A stretch of 64,000 nt of DNA from assembly GCF_026914265.1 (NCBI RefSeq), contig NC_069127.1, forward strand, positions 24,566,637 through 24,630,636. The letters run 5' to 3'. Positions 11,801-45,140 of the stretch are shown here, in pieces. Numbering within the stretch: the first letter of the stretch is position 1; every line of letters starts with the position of its first letter. This stretch comes from Mya arenaria. Lineage: Eukaryota > Mollusca > Bivalvia > Myida > Myidae. Under the pieces are notes generated by a model. That model searched no databases. It saw nothing but the letters and a program-made list of their open reading frames with translations, and was not told the origin of the DNA. The position numbers were made by a program, and so were the translations under genes.

Positions 11801-12000
11801 AAGGAGAGTCTAATGACAAAAAAACTGACACTGACAAACCAGCAGCCCCAGAAAGTGAGAAAACTGAAAACAAACAGGCTAGTGGTGATGGTGTTACTGG
11901 TGAAAGTAAAAAGAGAGAAAATACGGAGCCTGTTCCTACTTCTGAAAGTCCGCCAAAAAAGCCGAAAATGATGATGAATTTTGTAAAATCCACTGATTGA
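8878..12000 (+). CDS. SMAP: small acidic protein SMAP (C11orf58 family)
   Basis: Four exons, 8878-8949, 9704-9790, 10444-10507 and 11690-12000, join with GT/AG ends and matching phases to give 177 residues. Human SMAP is 183. The conserved core is plain: NKWEAVDLGDDDRKKKFLKL then MGAAK across the exon 2/3 junction to QEHHGRFVIGDKEPSKAH, matching [36 protein letters not shown] of the human protein. Exon 4 carries EEINQQLEDQYKHTFEHR, the GLGF motif, a long Glu/Lys/Asp-rich stretch of low complexity, and the hallmark C-terminus KMMMNFVKSTD (human KMMFVKSSGS). The family is small, acidic and without a well-defined biochemical role. The ATG at 8878 opens the first exon and is the only sensible start. 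Intron 2 carries a Harbinger-type MITE. Confidence 0.95.
9850..10168. mobile_element. Harbinger-type MITE with TAA target duplication, copy 1
   Basis: Perfect inverted ends TGCACCAGTCAATTG / CAATTGACTGGTGCA, flanked on both sides by TAA (9847-9849 and 10169-10171). This fits the TWA target of PIF/Harbinger elements. It is 319 bp, GC-rich inside and non-coding; ORFs on both strands here are spurious. A second full copy is at 56680-56973 and a fragment at 54738. It sits in SMAP intron 2. Confidence 0.85.
11345..11665. repeat. short foldback repeat, copy 2 (SMAP intron 3)
   Basis: Diverged relative of 7590-7845: an inverted pair around TGCAGATTGGCATGCGAG and GCTTGCCTTACTGCATCC, then ACAAAGGACTTGTCAAATG at the right. 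It ends only about 25 bp before SMAP exon 4, so it may contribute part of that exon's branch-point region. Confidence 0.45.
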
Positions 12001-12364
12001 ATTCAAGTCACTGTGTTTGTATTTTGTTTTAAAACTGTATTTGACTTTGGTAATTGTCAGCAATTTTATGCAGCAGCGTCAAACATAACTGATTGTACAG
12101 TCGCAGTAAATGTTTATTATTGGTGGATAGACTCAATATTGCTTTGACATATTATGATTACTTATGCACACAACTTATATGACTGTGTTCATTTTGCTGA
12201 AATCGTTTTTAAAAGAATCTTTTCGATTAAACTAAGTCACAAGTGAGAACATTGCGGCTGGGTTTCTTTACAATTCATATATGATAGGTATATGTTAATG
12301 GTTGATTTTTTTGTGGGAAGGATGTTTTAAAAACACTTTGTTTCAAGACAATTATGAATTGTGT

Positions 12365-12477
12365 AATAAATGAACCATTTACATCATACCATAAGCTTAT
12401 ATACAATATGATTGTGTGAATGAAGGACTATTTCATTTCAAACCATTGTAGTAGTCCTTGTAAAAAATTATAATAAA
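12365..12477 (+). promoter_or_regulatory. two candidate polyadenylation signals of SMAP
   Basis: AATAAA occurs at 12365-12370 and again at 12472-12477, about 370 and 475 bp after the SMAP stop codon. Either fits a normal 3' UTR. Which is used cannot be told from sequence alone. Confidence 0.55.
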
Positions 12478-13150
12478 TTCTAAGAAGACATGTTTTTATT
12501 TCATATATCACTGTAGTATAAAGCAAAGTTGACTGTTTCACTTACTTAAAGGATTTTAGATGTAAAACTTCAAAAATCTCAAATCTGCAGAAACATCCCA
12601 AAATTTAGACAGGCTTATTAATACAAATATTTTGCAAAATAATGAAAACATGACACTAAAAGATAATTTCACTCTTAAGATCTTTTTTGAAACAGGCCCC
12701 AGGCCTGGTATACATGTATGTGCATGCGCATCAGAATCTCAATTATTAATTACATTTTATAAAATGTAGGGATGATTCAAAGAGTTCTTAGTAAAAATAA
12801 AATCACCACTTAATTGTTAACTAAATGACTATTAAGGCCCATTTATTTTGGTAAATGCATACTAATGGCTTTTATATTGACATTTAACAGTTATTGAGTG
12901 ATACTGGGGCCCGGTTAATTGTAGAAAACCTTAATGACTTATCCTCTAGCCTTTGATCATCAAAATGTTGATGAAACTTGATCAGAATGTTCATCTCCAT
13001 TGTCAACTCACGAAATTGATCAAAACATGCCTAACTGATCAGAAATGTCCCTGGCAGGGTCTCATTTCTCAGGCGTTTTATTTAGGGTCCCTTGTTTATT
13101 AACCATATTGGCATGAATGGCACTACAGATGGGCGCTGCAATTCCCTTTA

Positions 13151-13836
13151 ATCACTCTTGCTAAAACTTGGTACATGCCCTTGGATAACTCTTGCTAAAA
13201 CTTGGTACATGCCATTGGATCACTCTAGCTAAAACTTGGTACATGCCCTTGGATAACCCTAGCTAAAACTTTGTTCATGCCCTTGGATCACTTTAGCTAA
13301 AACTTTGTACATGCCCCTTGGATCACTCTAGCTAAAACTGGGGACATGCCCTTGGATCATTCTTGCTAAAACTTTGTACATGCCCTTTGATCACTCTTTC
13401 TTAAACTTGGTACATGCCCTTGGATCATGCTTGCTAAAACTTTGTACATGCCCTTGGATCACTTGAGCTAAAACTTTGTACATGCCCTTGGATAACTCTA
13501 GCTAAAACTTTGTACATGGCCTTGGATCACTCTTGCTAAAACTTTGTACATGCCCCTTGGATCACTCATGCTAAAACTGGGGACATACCCTTGGATCACT
13601 CTTGCTAAAACTTGGTAGATGCCCTTTGATCACTCTTTCTTAAACTTGGCCCATGCCCTTGGATCACGCTTGCTAAAACTTTGTACATGCCCTTGGATCA
13701 CTCATGCTAAAACTTTGTACATGCCCTTGGATCACTCTTGCTAAAACTTGGTACATGCCCTTTGATCACTCTTTCTTAAACTTGGTACATGCCCTTGGAT
13801 CACTCCTGCTAAAACTAGTTACATGCCCTTGAATCA
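13151..13836. repeat. 34-bp tandem satellite, about 20 copies
   Basis: The unit is close to CTAAAACTTGGTACATGCCC followed by TTGGATCACTCTTG. It is repeated head to tail with occasional one-base length changes and substitutions. Higher-order grouping is visible: a variant with TTTGATCACTCTTTCTTAAA recurs at intervals of several units. No coding potential. Confidence 0.92.
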
Positions 13837-15059
13837 ACGATTTAAACCAGGAACACCTTGTGTTTTTCAATCATTTATTGGAACAAATGTTATTATATCA
13901 ATAAAGTTGGCCCCAAGCAGCATGTCAAAAAGTCATCATTAATAATAATAATATAAATAAAAAACAAACATGAATCAGCAGAATGTACAATTGCATAATC
14001 ATTCAAAATCACTTTTCTTCTGGTATATACAGAATGTGTAACTAGAAAGAAGTATTTATAGTAACATAGAGTAACATACTTCAAGCTTAAAAGAAATGGA
14101 ATGTTTTTGGATATTTTTTCGGTCGATCAACTTTATTTCTTTATATAAAGTTTGAAGTCATAAACACAATCAAAACTAAACTATATTTAACACCATTAAA
14201 TGAGCAATTATTAAAAAAAAGGTTATTAGCTATTGTTATTTTGACTGTAGTTTGTGAAAAAGAAGTAACATTTGAAAATTAGCAATCTTAGATACAATTT
14301 ATGCTTACCAATTGTCACGGAAAAAAGTTGCATATTTAATGATGTAAAGTATATTTCTGATAATTTTTTAAATCAATAAGGATTGTTTTAAAAGCTGTTG
14401 GGAAATTAGATTTGTAAAAACATATAATTCTAGCAAATAATGACATTGCATTATTTTGCATTCTATCTTAAGACATAGTAAATATATGTTAAATTTTATG
14501 TTTTAACATTTAGGAAATACATTTGCCCATCATTTATAAAACCTGTCAGGCAAATAATGAAATGAATGTATATATACAAATTTCAACAGAATCAAAACAA
14601 AAACAAGATAAAGCTAACATATTTCACAGGATTTAGGTGTAAAAACAGGTCTTGAAATGGGTACTATATAGCACTTACATTTTGGACAGAAAAGATAAAA
14701 TCAAAAAGGATACAATCGTACATAGGAATAGCAACAAAAGAAATTAAATAACAAGTTTGGCAAACATAGGCTGAAACTATATCAATATGGGAATGATTTA
14801 AAAATTGGTGCAATTTGGTTTTCTCTCCAAAAGTATCTTTGCTTTACAATAGTACCCTGACATAAAAATTCATAAGGATTATTCAGACCCATTGCAAGAG
14901 ACTGCTTAAAGTATAAAATACTTGCTTGGTTTTTAAATGCCATTTAAAGGGACACTATCCCTGAGATTGGTTTTCCTTCTACATCTAATGAAAACAGTGT
15001 TAACATGGTGTTTACTGTTAGTTAAACATTATATATTTTACAACAATTGTGAAGAAAAT

Positions 15060-15235
15060 TATTTTAAGACACTCTTGTTGGCAGGATGTTGTGCGAGAGT
15101 GCGGTCTTGTGTTGTGAGGGAAATGGGAGAACCTGGTGAAAACCCACTTGTCTGGCTTGCAATGACCAAACTTGCATGCGCCCAGAACCGGGTTGCCTTG
15201 GTAAGAAGTGAGTGTGCTAACTGGACAACTAATTT
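15060..15235 (-). repeat. tRNA-derived SINE fragment
   Basis: Read on the minus strand it contains GTTAGCACACTCACTTC, then TACCAAGGCAACCCGGTTC and GGGCG. This order matches a tRNA-derived SINE head with A- and B-box-like parts. The cloverleaf is degraded. The 110-codon ORF over it is not a gene. Confidence 0.5.
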
Positions 15236-15665
15236 TGTTACTTTTAAAATCACAAGGTTTGTGTGCTGACTTGTGGCATCATTCAGGAGGCCCCGATAAA
15301 TCTTTTATAGTTACATTTGATTTAATTAATGATAAAATTTGCATTCATTTTGCAAAAAGCAGTTGACAATTTGTGACCTCTGTCAAGTCCGCCAAAGTGG
15401 AGTTTCGTGGATTTGCAAAATTGTGGCTGAGCACTTATACTGCATGAACTCGCACAAAATAAGAATCTATTGTTAATAATTGGTAATCTAACTATAGCTA
15501 TTTTTAAATCATTACTATTAATAACATGTTTCCATTGACTAATACAATAGATCGGGATATATCTTCACACAGGGCCTCAACTAAGGAAAATCAGTGAATG
15601 GAACAATGCAGCTTATCAACAAGGACATCCTAATTTCTTGAAACAATAGGGTTATTTCCCTTTAA

Positions 15666-16003
15666 ATCTGCAACTGATTGACCGTTTTGACAACTTTTTT
15701 ATTTTTTGTCTTGGAATGAACCAATTTTGACCTTAATATCTGTAAATTTGGAAACCAGTGATATAATACAAAATATCAGATCAAAGTTTGAAAATTGAAG
15801 TTTTATGGCTAAAAGCATTACTAACGCTTTAAGAAAAATGAGTTTTTCGACAAAAAACATCAATTTTCGAAAGTAAATATTAAATCTGATTTTTAGTCAG
15901 CAGTCTTAAATCACTGGTTTCCAGACCTTTAGGCAAGGATTGGCTCATTCTAAGACAAAAAAATAAAAAGTTGTCAAAACGGTCCATCTGTGAGAGTGCA
16001 TCT
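15666..16003. mobile_element. TTAA-flanked MITE, family with CTGCACTCTCACAG ends
   Basis: Inverted ends run from ATCTGCAACTGATTGACCG through GTTTTGACAACTTTTTTATT to the mirror GTTGTCAAAACGGTCCATC and TGTGAGAGTGCAT. TTAA flanks both sides (15662-15665 and 16004-16007). It belongs to the same family as 42864-43210, 43715-44015, 44474-44650 and 47498-47863. The TTAA target suggests a piggyBac-type partner. About 338 bp, non-coding. Confidence 0.75.
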
Positions 16004-16479
16004 TTAAAAAATGTATACAATACAATCCATCTAGTGAACAATATCCTACCCTAACTGCTTTTACGTTACAGTTTTCAATAATGCCTAGAGCCTACTGTAT
16101 GTAGATGGTAGAGTAACACTTGTGGCATTAAATTTCTAAGCATGTAGATGATTTTTACTCCTACATAACACCTTACCCTTTATATGGTGCCCTAAAATAA
16201 CCATTAACAATACATTATTAAACAACAAAGCCATTTTAAGGTGAATATTTTAAACTACCGTATTGTTGACATAATGCTGTCTTTGACACTTACCAGCTAA
16301 AGATTTATACATCTTGTTAGATGTTTGCAACTTTGAATTCCACTTGTGCACAACCTTATATTTTTAGGTTGGCGCTGGCCAATTTAAAATAACATTTGTT
16401 TAATGCTATGAAAATCAGCAGAAAAAGTGCATCAAAATATTTATGTAATCACAAAGGTGGCATTAATGTTCTCTTAACA

Positions 16480-16720
16480 AGAGTGCTGCAGAGCGAACAC
16501 CAATGCTCATCTAATGTATTTATCCCAAACAAGGGGCATAATTCAAGAAATATTTAAGCCAGAGTTATAAGCCTTGCTGTACATATCCATATTGTCTATT
16601 GGAACATGTGTTTCATTCAAATATCTTCCAATATTTTTTGAGCTCTATTCAAGGTTAGAGGTTTTACATAATGACGCCAATGACTTCAGAGCTTTGACAA
16701 TTCCTTGACATTTTTTTTAA
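16480..16720. repeat. dispersed repeat beginning AACAAGAGTGCTGCAG
   Basis: The first about 100 bp (AACAAGAGTGCTGCAG ... AAGCCAGAGTTATAAGCC) recur in diverged form at 42709-42810 (AACAAGAGCACTGCAG ... AGTCAGAGTTATGGGCC). Ends beyond that are unclear and no coding frame is shared. Confidence 0.45.
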
Positions 16721-17368
16721 TAGACAAACACACTGAAAAAAGTCATAATACAAATGTGTACGATGCGTTCAGACCATCATGTTAAGAGGTAAACTTAAAT
16801 CAACAGTAAAATAAAATCTTTAATGTAGTACATTTTCTAATGTTAGTTTCTTTTTTCCAATTATCAACAAATAATATAAAAAGCCATAAAAAATCTATTT
16901 TTAACAATTTAACAACTCTGCCAACAACACTCTTAATGTACACAAACAATGTAATACCCCCTTCAAAACAATTGGTGTCTTCTGAGTAGGGAATAATGAA
17001 ATAGTAGATAAAACACAGCAGAAATATATGATTATGGCTAAGGGAATTCTAACCTAATAATAACTTCCATCTGTCTGTCTGTCCTTTGGGTTTTAGCCAA
17101 ATATTAAAAAGGACACGGTGCTGCAGAAAAGGGACAGGGTGCTGAGGGACAAAAAGGCACATTGTATCGGGCAGTGAATAATTAAAGCATGAATTTCATA
17201 GAAATGTTAGAAATTGTGCTTATTTGAAGTAATGTTAACTTTCAACTTCCAAATATGTAAAGTTTGTTTGAATGCATAAGCATATTTAAAGTTTTAATCA
17301 AAACAAAAGAAATATTTGATTATCAGGAGGGTGCACATCCTGGTCTCCATGAGGGCAGAAGGGTGTTT

Positions 17369-17760
17369 CTAGCACACCGGATAGGCATTTCCGGTGAATT
17401 CAGCCGTGCTGGAAAACTTCATCTGGCATCCCCCCATGCCAGATGAGTCACGCGCTGTGACATAATACTTTTCATTTCTTTTATTTTACACTCTATGTAA
17501 CCATAATTATGAGATTTCAATAGATGAGTTCCATAAACATTTACTTTACAAAAATATACCTTCAAAACAAAACAAAATAACCCTTAAAAGACGTGATACT
17601 GAAGGAACTTCTTGACGTATGCAGTGAATAAAAATTACTGCACGTCAAACACCCTCGGGCACGCTGCGCGGCCGGTAACTCGGCAAGCCTCGTTACCTGG
17701 CAACGCAGGTGCCCTCGGGTCGGATTTTTTTATCCGGAACGGAAACACATGACAGATATT
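17369..17760 (-). repeat. dispersed hairpin-bearing repeat, copy B
   Basis: Reverse-strand counterpart of 4283-4816. It begins CTAGCACACCGGATAGG and ends GACAGATATT in plus-strand reading. Compared with copy A it lacks roughly 145 internal bases, including the outer part of one hairpin arm, so its hairpin is lopsided. High identity in the remaining blocks suggests fairly recent spread. Confidence 0.7.
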
Positions 17761-19390
17761 ATTATTCCAAATATGGGGAGGGTACATCACCCTCCCATAA
17801 CCCTCCAGCTGAAACCCTACTTTCCTAAAAGTGAGATGCAAATGTAATTTCAAAAAGTTCAAATCATATGACATTTAGCCTTTCTGAGAAACCTTTATGT
17901 TGAGAAACAGTTTCACAAGTCAGGACGATATGAGGAATAATTTATCAAAGCTAAACATCATAGAATATAAAACTCCTTCACCTCCCACTGAATTCAATAT
18001 TTAATTTAACCTATTGACCTAACCTTAAACCTGATGGAAGAGTGGTCTAAGATTTAAAAAAAATCAGCTGTTCAAATGATACAGAGCGAACAATGCTACA
18101 CCCAACACCTGAACATTTTGGTGAGTGATAATTTATCACTCAAAGAGAACATACAAAAGTATTTCATTTGTCATATGCTCAAGAAGTATGCTTTCTTTAC
18201 AGAATTTTAAAGCTGAGTCATCAATTAATTTATAGATACTTATGACCGAAAATGTATGTGTCAAGTTTTCTGCTTTACAAGCAATATATCAATCTGAACT
18301 ACATGTACAGTACCATGAAGCATACTCAAACATCAGTCTGTTGTAATTCAACCCAGAATGATGGACCAACATAGGTTCCGAGTTTCATTTTCATATCTTA
18401 AAAAGAAATTGAGTTATGGCTTAGTTAAATGTTAACCTCAACGATACCAAGGTTATCACAATACCTTGGAAAACAGATGCGCTAATATTTATACATGGAA
18501 ATCAGACAGATTATGACAAGCTGTTTTCATGGAAAGTTGAGCAAGCTACACACTAACAGTCAGAATCGAAAATTTTCAGACATACAGTCTTACCCTATTG
18601 GCTCTAACTTGATTGGCTCAATTTCCTTGTAAGCTCAAACTCAATTTGAAGGACCAATTTCATACTACTGGAGGTAAGCATTTCCGCTTGGCTCAAATTC
18701 CCCGAAGCTCGAGGTATTTTCACCAGTCCCGGTGAGTTCGAGCCAATCAGAAAAACAACTTATTCATGATTATACATTTGTTTAAATGAATCACAACTTT
18801 ACCATTAAGGTTCAAATGCATTGATATATACAACAAGCTTGACACGCAAATTCCACCTTAGAGTAAACTACATGACAACAATCATAATGCCATCCAAAAC
18901 TTTATAAAGATGCAAGGAAATCTTTATACAATCAACATTTCTATCGACAAGCATGCATGCATGTCAGCAGGACCGGGTCTGCACACAACGAAACAAAATA
19001 TTGAGACAGTCAACAGATCACAGCAACATTGGACGGTTTTACAAACTTTGAACACACCAAGCAGCCCATGTAAGGTAAACCCCTGTAGCTCTAGCAGACA
19101 GCGGCCGTCTGGACTAACACCCCCGACAGCAGTCAGAAAACATTAAGTAAAGCTACGTCATATGTTAGCTAATGGCATAATGCTGTTAATATAATCAACA
19201 GAGGAGCGTTAATCAGAGTTGCCTTTTTGTCCATGATCAACTTTGAAGGATCTACGTGCTTAATTGCAAACCAAAATCATGAAATCATGGTGGTTAATTG
19301 CCAATAAAAATGTCCATTTCCATTATCACTATATGTGGCACGCCAATTAACCAATACAAAAGCTTTCCAGTTCACAGTAAATCCCCAGTG

Positions 19391-40667
<21,277 letters not shown>

Positions 40668-41348
40668 GTATAATCATTTATAGCTGACCAATTATGGCAA
40701 GGTATTTTTGTGAAACCAGGCCAACTGTTTGCTGTAAATTGCATGTTTATATTGAACAAATTTACAGATTTACATTTAATCATCTAAAAGAGCTCTTATA
40801 ACCAAATTTCAGTAGAGCAGATTACAACCGCCCAATTCAACGGAAAAAAACCCCGCAGAATTCCCATTTAGACATTTATTGCTTAATAAGTGAGTTATTT
40901 AGAAGCTTGCACATTTGAATTTGCATTACATATAGGCAATCGCGCAGCATTTTTTTGCAGAACACAAAGAGTTAGCATTTATTTTTGGTCTTGACTCTAA
41001 TAAGTCGACCCAGGTACCAAGAATAAACACAAACTATTACACAGTTTCAAAAGTCTTTTTCACAACATTACTGGCATTCAAAAAGTCAATGTGTATATTT
41101 TTATGATCATTTAATGTGTATTTAATGCATGTTGTATATCCAGATTCTATTAAATCAATTTTCTACCTTTGATAAGCATCAGATGAATCTACAACGAAAC
41201 ATCATCAAAGTATAAATGTACATCTCCATCAACATTGATGTTTTAGAAGGACTCACTCATGTTTTTTTACAAAAAAATATTTTCCCCGAAAATGCATCTG
41301 AAAACGATTATTTTAACGGACGAAAAGCATACGATAAAAGAACAAAAT

Positions 41349-41440
41349 ATTTTGGTTTTAGTTGGGAGTGAACCCACCCTGGTACAGTAAAGAAAAAAAT
41401 AGAAGGCCACAGTCTTATAACCACTCGGCCAAAAGGACTG
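41349..41440 (-). repeat. tRNA-like SINE relic (Leu/Ser-type A box)
   Basis: On the minus strand: TTGGCCGAGTGGTTATAAG, then 40 bp later GGGTGGGTTCACTCCC and AACTAAAACCAAAAT. This resembles a tRNA A box and B box but no full cloverleaf closes. It shares the 3' ACTAAAACCAAAAT with 5561-5643, so both probably come from one SINE family. Confidence 0.5.
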
Positions 41441-41782
41441 AAAGAACATTTGATGGATATTTTAGCTTTAATTGATGACGTTGGTAACATCACTTGATCA
41501 AACATAATCGCCCCAAAACACATTGGCAAACTTTTTAATGTCTTCCAATATTATGGTCTTTAAAGACAATATTTGAGCATACATATCAACATTAGTTGAA
41601 GGGTTCAAGCTGTCAGAATCTTGGTTTTAAAGAATGTAACATTTGCCTGATTGTTCAGATTTTAGTTAAAGTTGTGATATCAAATATAAACTAATACAGC
41701 TGAAACACTTGTAACACATGAACAACATTGTAAAACAATATTAACAAAATTCTGAAAATTCAGCCCAACATTGCAGAACAGT

Positions 41783-42043
41783 GGACCGATTGTTCAGAAT
41801 TTTGTTAAAGTTAACAACAAGATTAATGATAACTTTGTTAACCTTTTAACGTGAACTGTTTGATGAAGTGCTTATATATTTTTTAACAAGTTCACTTGAA
41901 ACAATCATCTCAAATCTAACTAGACATTCTTGAGATCACAAATGTATTCATTAAACTTCCAGCACAGTAACGATTTTAAAGCTAACAATGATGATGTTAA
42001 CAACGATGTTAAACAAAATCAACAAAATTCTGAATAATCGGCC
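41783..42043. mobile_element. palindromic MITE with GGCCGATTGTTCAGAA ends, copy 2
   Basis: Left GGACCGATTGTTCAGAATTT, right AAAATTCTGAATAATCGGCC, with inner GTTAAAGTTAACAAC / GTTAACAACGATGTTAA. Same family as 37689-37939. A degraded third copy (41650-41765, CCTGATTGTTCAG ... AACAAAATTCTGAAAATTC) is directly adjacent. Confidence 0.68.
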
Positions 42044-42708
42044 ATAACATTTTAATATCACATTTTTAAAACAATTTGTAGCTATTACATACCGACCAGA
42101 TTATGCTAGTTAAAGGACAATTCCAAAATAATTCCCATAACTTCAAAACGAAACTCAATCTTTAATTACACAGCTTAAAAGTTAACAACTCAAATGAAGC
42201 TTTACTAAAGTTATTACTAATAAAAATATTTCATTTTGCTGTTCAAATAACATTCAAATAGTAAAGCTTTATTAACAATACCGACATACCATAAATGCAG
42301 AAATATCCGATACAAGAAATATCCAACCTTAAATGATACTTATCACAGAGGGATCAACTGAAGTGACCTGACCAATTTAACTGAATAATCTGACACAGTA
42401 GCAAATACTTAATTTAAAGTTTATTATAATATTTCAAGTGAGCAGAGAGCAACTGTTGAAGTTTTCCAATAAGGAAACCAATATGTCCCAAGTTCCGTGA
42501 CAGAAGAGTGATTATAAAGCCATTCTATATCAATGCATGCTACTCAGTCATTTGTCAAGCTGTGAACATTTAGCGCTGTGTTCGAGTGTACCTAATTTAC
42601 ATTTTAACAGACTATTTTTTTATTACAAAAAGGTTAACTGAAATTTTGTGAGAAGCTTTCACGAGGATGGATGCATATTAGCCCTTGTGGTTGCCTTCAC
42701 ATATTTTT

Positions 42709-42815
42709 AACAAGAGCACTGCAGGGGCATGTCGAAGCTTGTCTGTTTATGTTCAGTCTAAAGGGACATATGTAACTAAATAAAGTTTTAAGTCAGAGTT
42801 ATGGGCCTTGTTACA
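42709..42815. repeat. dispersed repeat beginning AACAAGAGCACTGCAG
   Basis: Counterpart of 16480-16720, sharing AACAAGAG.GCTGCAG-type start and GTCAGAGTTATGGGCCTTG. Short and diverged. Confidence 0.4.
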
Positions 42816-42863
42816 CATATGATAATGGTATGAGGCAACAATTGTGCTAACTTACATTCAAAA

Positions 42864-43210
42864 GCTGGCCACTCTCACAGATTGACTGATTTTACATTTC
42901 TATTTTTTTTTAAATTTGTCTCAGAATCACCTGAGTTTGGCATCAAAGCTTTTAATTCAGTCATATAATATAACTCACAACAGAACAGATCTTAATTGTT
43001 AAAATAACTGCCAAAGAAATCATTTTTCTTTAAGCCTCTACAACACTTTTTATGCCATAAAACATCAATTTACGAACGTACTTATAAAAAACTGCTATCT
43101 GATCTTTTATCAGCAGTGTAATATCACTGTTTTTCAGACATTTACGCCAAATTTGGCACATTCCAAGACCAAAAAAATTGTCAAAATGGTTAATCTGAGA
43201 GAGTGCAGCT
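42864..43210. mobile_element. CTGCACTCTCACAG-family MITE, copy
   Basis: Left AGCTGGCCACTCTCACAG, right CTGAGAGAGTGCAGCT followed by TTAA. Inner words CATAAAACATCAATTT and CTGATCTTTTATCAGCAGT are shared with other copies. About 347 bp, non-coding. Confidence 0.65.
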
Positions 43211-43714
43211 TTAATATGCTGAGTATTTTCATAGTTTTACTTTATAACCTTTTTCTTCAACGAAACAGAAGCTATATATAAACAACAAAAACTCTTTTGA
43301 AAAGCCATTTTCAACTAAACTGAATAACTTTTTGTTCACTTTCCGGTTATATTCATTGCTTATTGTTGCTTTACTGAAACCATTATATCAGCTTTTGCCA
43401 GACAAATTGTCTTAGTGTTGGCGCCGTTGTTTCAATACTAGCCAGCAAATGGGCAAATAATCGACTTATAATTAATAAAACAAATTGATGACTGAATGAA
43501 ACTTTGGTCGGCATTTTCGTCAGAATGTGCAAACCATTGAATAACCCACTTAATAAACAAATTGATGCCTTAATGAAACTTTGGTCCGAATTTTCATTTT
43601 CCGAAGAATTTTAAACTATTTAATAAGAAACCGTCCGGTGATCAAATCGGCAAAAAAAAATAGTGTAAACACTACATACAAGCGGAATCTTTGTTGAAAA
43701 TACAGAACATTTCA

Positions 43715-44015
43715 AGCTGCACTCACACAGATTGACATTTTTTATTTTTTTTGTCTCAGCACTATAATGCTTTCAATTCAGTCATATGAGAAGACTAATA
43801 TTTTTAAAAATAGCCAAAAATTTCAATTTTCTTAAAGCATTAGTAACTCTTTTAGCTATAAAACATCATTTTTCGACCATAAATATTAAAAACTGCAATC
43901 AAAACTTCAGTCAGCTTTCTAATATCACTGGTTTCAATACATTAACGCAAAAATTGACTTGTTCCAAAACATAAATTAAAAAATGTCATCAAAATGGTCC
44001 TGTGAGCATGCAGCT
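43715..44015. mobile_element. CTGCACTCTCACAG-family MITE, copy
   Basis: Left AGCTGCACTCACACAGATTG, right TGTGAGCATGCAGCT. Inner words TTAGTAACTCTTTTAGC and ATAAAACATCATTTTTCGAC are shared with 47498-47863. It is about 300 bp, shorter than the better-preserved copies. Confidence 0.6.
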
Positions 44016-44473
44016 AAGATTTATAACCATTTCTTCAATGTTCATTTTCACCAAATATAAGTCTAAGGTTAAAGACTCTGTTACATTTCTGGTAAAAGAG
44101 TAATGCAAAAAAAACAAAGTGTTATGTTCACGAAGCTTCATTTTCAGCAAAACAAATTCGCCCAAACTAAGAAATAAACTTTGGTGCTTGAAATCTATTA
44201 AATGATAATATATAAGCCTTGTATAAAAGATTTATACACACTTTGTGCTATATTTCACCAAACAAACTGCAAATACTTGATAAAAAAAATGGTTTAGAAG
44301 GTGAAAATGGATATTTTTTACATTTGTTTACATTTGTCGTGCATTTAATAGAAAACATGAATTATGACTGGCCGCATGTTTTAACATTAAAAGAATTTCA
44401 AACAACATACTTTGTACATGATATGCGAAACGTAAGCAAAATATGAACGATAGTGAAGGATTGGATTATTTAA

Positions 44474-44650
44474 GGCTGCACTCTCATAGATTAACCGTTT
44501 TGACAATTTTTTTGTCATGGAATGAGCCAATTTTTGCGTAAATATCTGCACACCAGTGTCTGCGATCTGATATTTTGTCAACAGTCTTATATTTATAACT
44601 GGCTTCCATGCTTTTTCTCATAAATTGGCTCGTTCCAAGACAAAAATAAA
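44474..44650. mobile_element. CTGCACTCTCACAG-family MITE, internally deleted copy
   Basis: Left TTAAGGCTGCACTCTCATAG with AACCGTTTTGACAA, then GGAATGAGCC and, inverted, GGCTCGTTCCAAGACAAAAA. The right terminal part is missing or replaced. Confidence 0.5.
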
Positions 44651-44699
44651 ACTAGAAGCGCCGCAATGCGACGAAACCAGGTTTTTGTTATGGGCAATC

Positions 44700-45140
44700 A
44701 GAAATTATAGCCAATTAATTTGTTGTATGAGCAAGTTCAATCTGCAGCTTCATATAAGCTATATTCACACTAAGATTCATCACTATCCATCAATCCTAAC
44801 TAAAGTTATTGGGCAGAAACCATTTTTCTATTTTTAGTAACAGTGACCTTGACCTTAGCACCCCCCCTCAAAAGCAATCCCAAGCTAGCTCTGTACATAA
44901 GCTACCTACACACCAAGTTTTATCAATATATATCAATGCTAACTAAAGTCATTGGGCGGACACCATTTTTAAATTTTTAGTAACAGTGACCTTGACCTTA
45001 GCCCCACCCCCCTCAAAAGCAATCCCAAGCTAGCTCTTTACACAAGCTACCCACACTCCAAGTTTAATCAATATCTATCAATGCTATCAAAAGTTATTTG
45101 GCAAAAAACTTTTTTCTATTTCACTAGTACATCATTGCTT
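44700..45140. repeat. modular ~150-bp repeat, two to three modules
   Basis: Modules carry AAGCTA..TACACACCAAGTTT, ATCAATGCTAACTAAAGT, TATTGGGC.GA.ACCATTTTT, CAGTGACCTTGACCTTAG and AAAGCAATCCCAAGCTAGCT. Inverted relatives occupy 57240-57790 and similar wording (GTCAAGGTCAC, TAGGGTTGACATAT) occurs at 59390-59770. No coding frame. Confidence 0.6.

Larger units (their letters stand above)
12001..19390. other. intergenic region between SMAP and STK33 (convergent)
   Basis: SMAP ends on the left strand and STK33 ends on the right, so both 3' ends face this gap. It holds the SMAP 3' UTR, a 34-bp satellite (13151-13836), a SINE (15060-15235), a TTAA-flanked MITE (15666-16003), a dispersed repeat (16480-16720) and the hairpin repeat copy B (17369-17760). 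The stretches 13840-15050 and 17761-19390 show no conserved coding exon. Confidence 0.6.

Noticed and set aside
14937-15269. 110-codon ORF between SMAP and STK33
   Set aside because: It overlaps a minus-strand tRNA-derived SINE and has no recognisable domain or splice partners.
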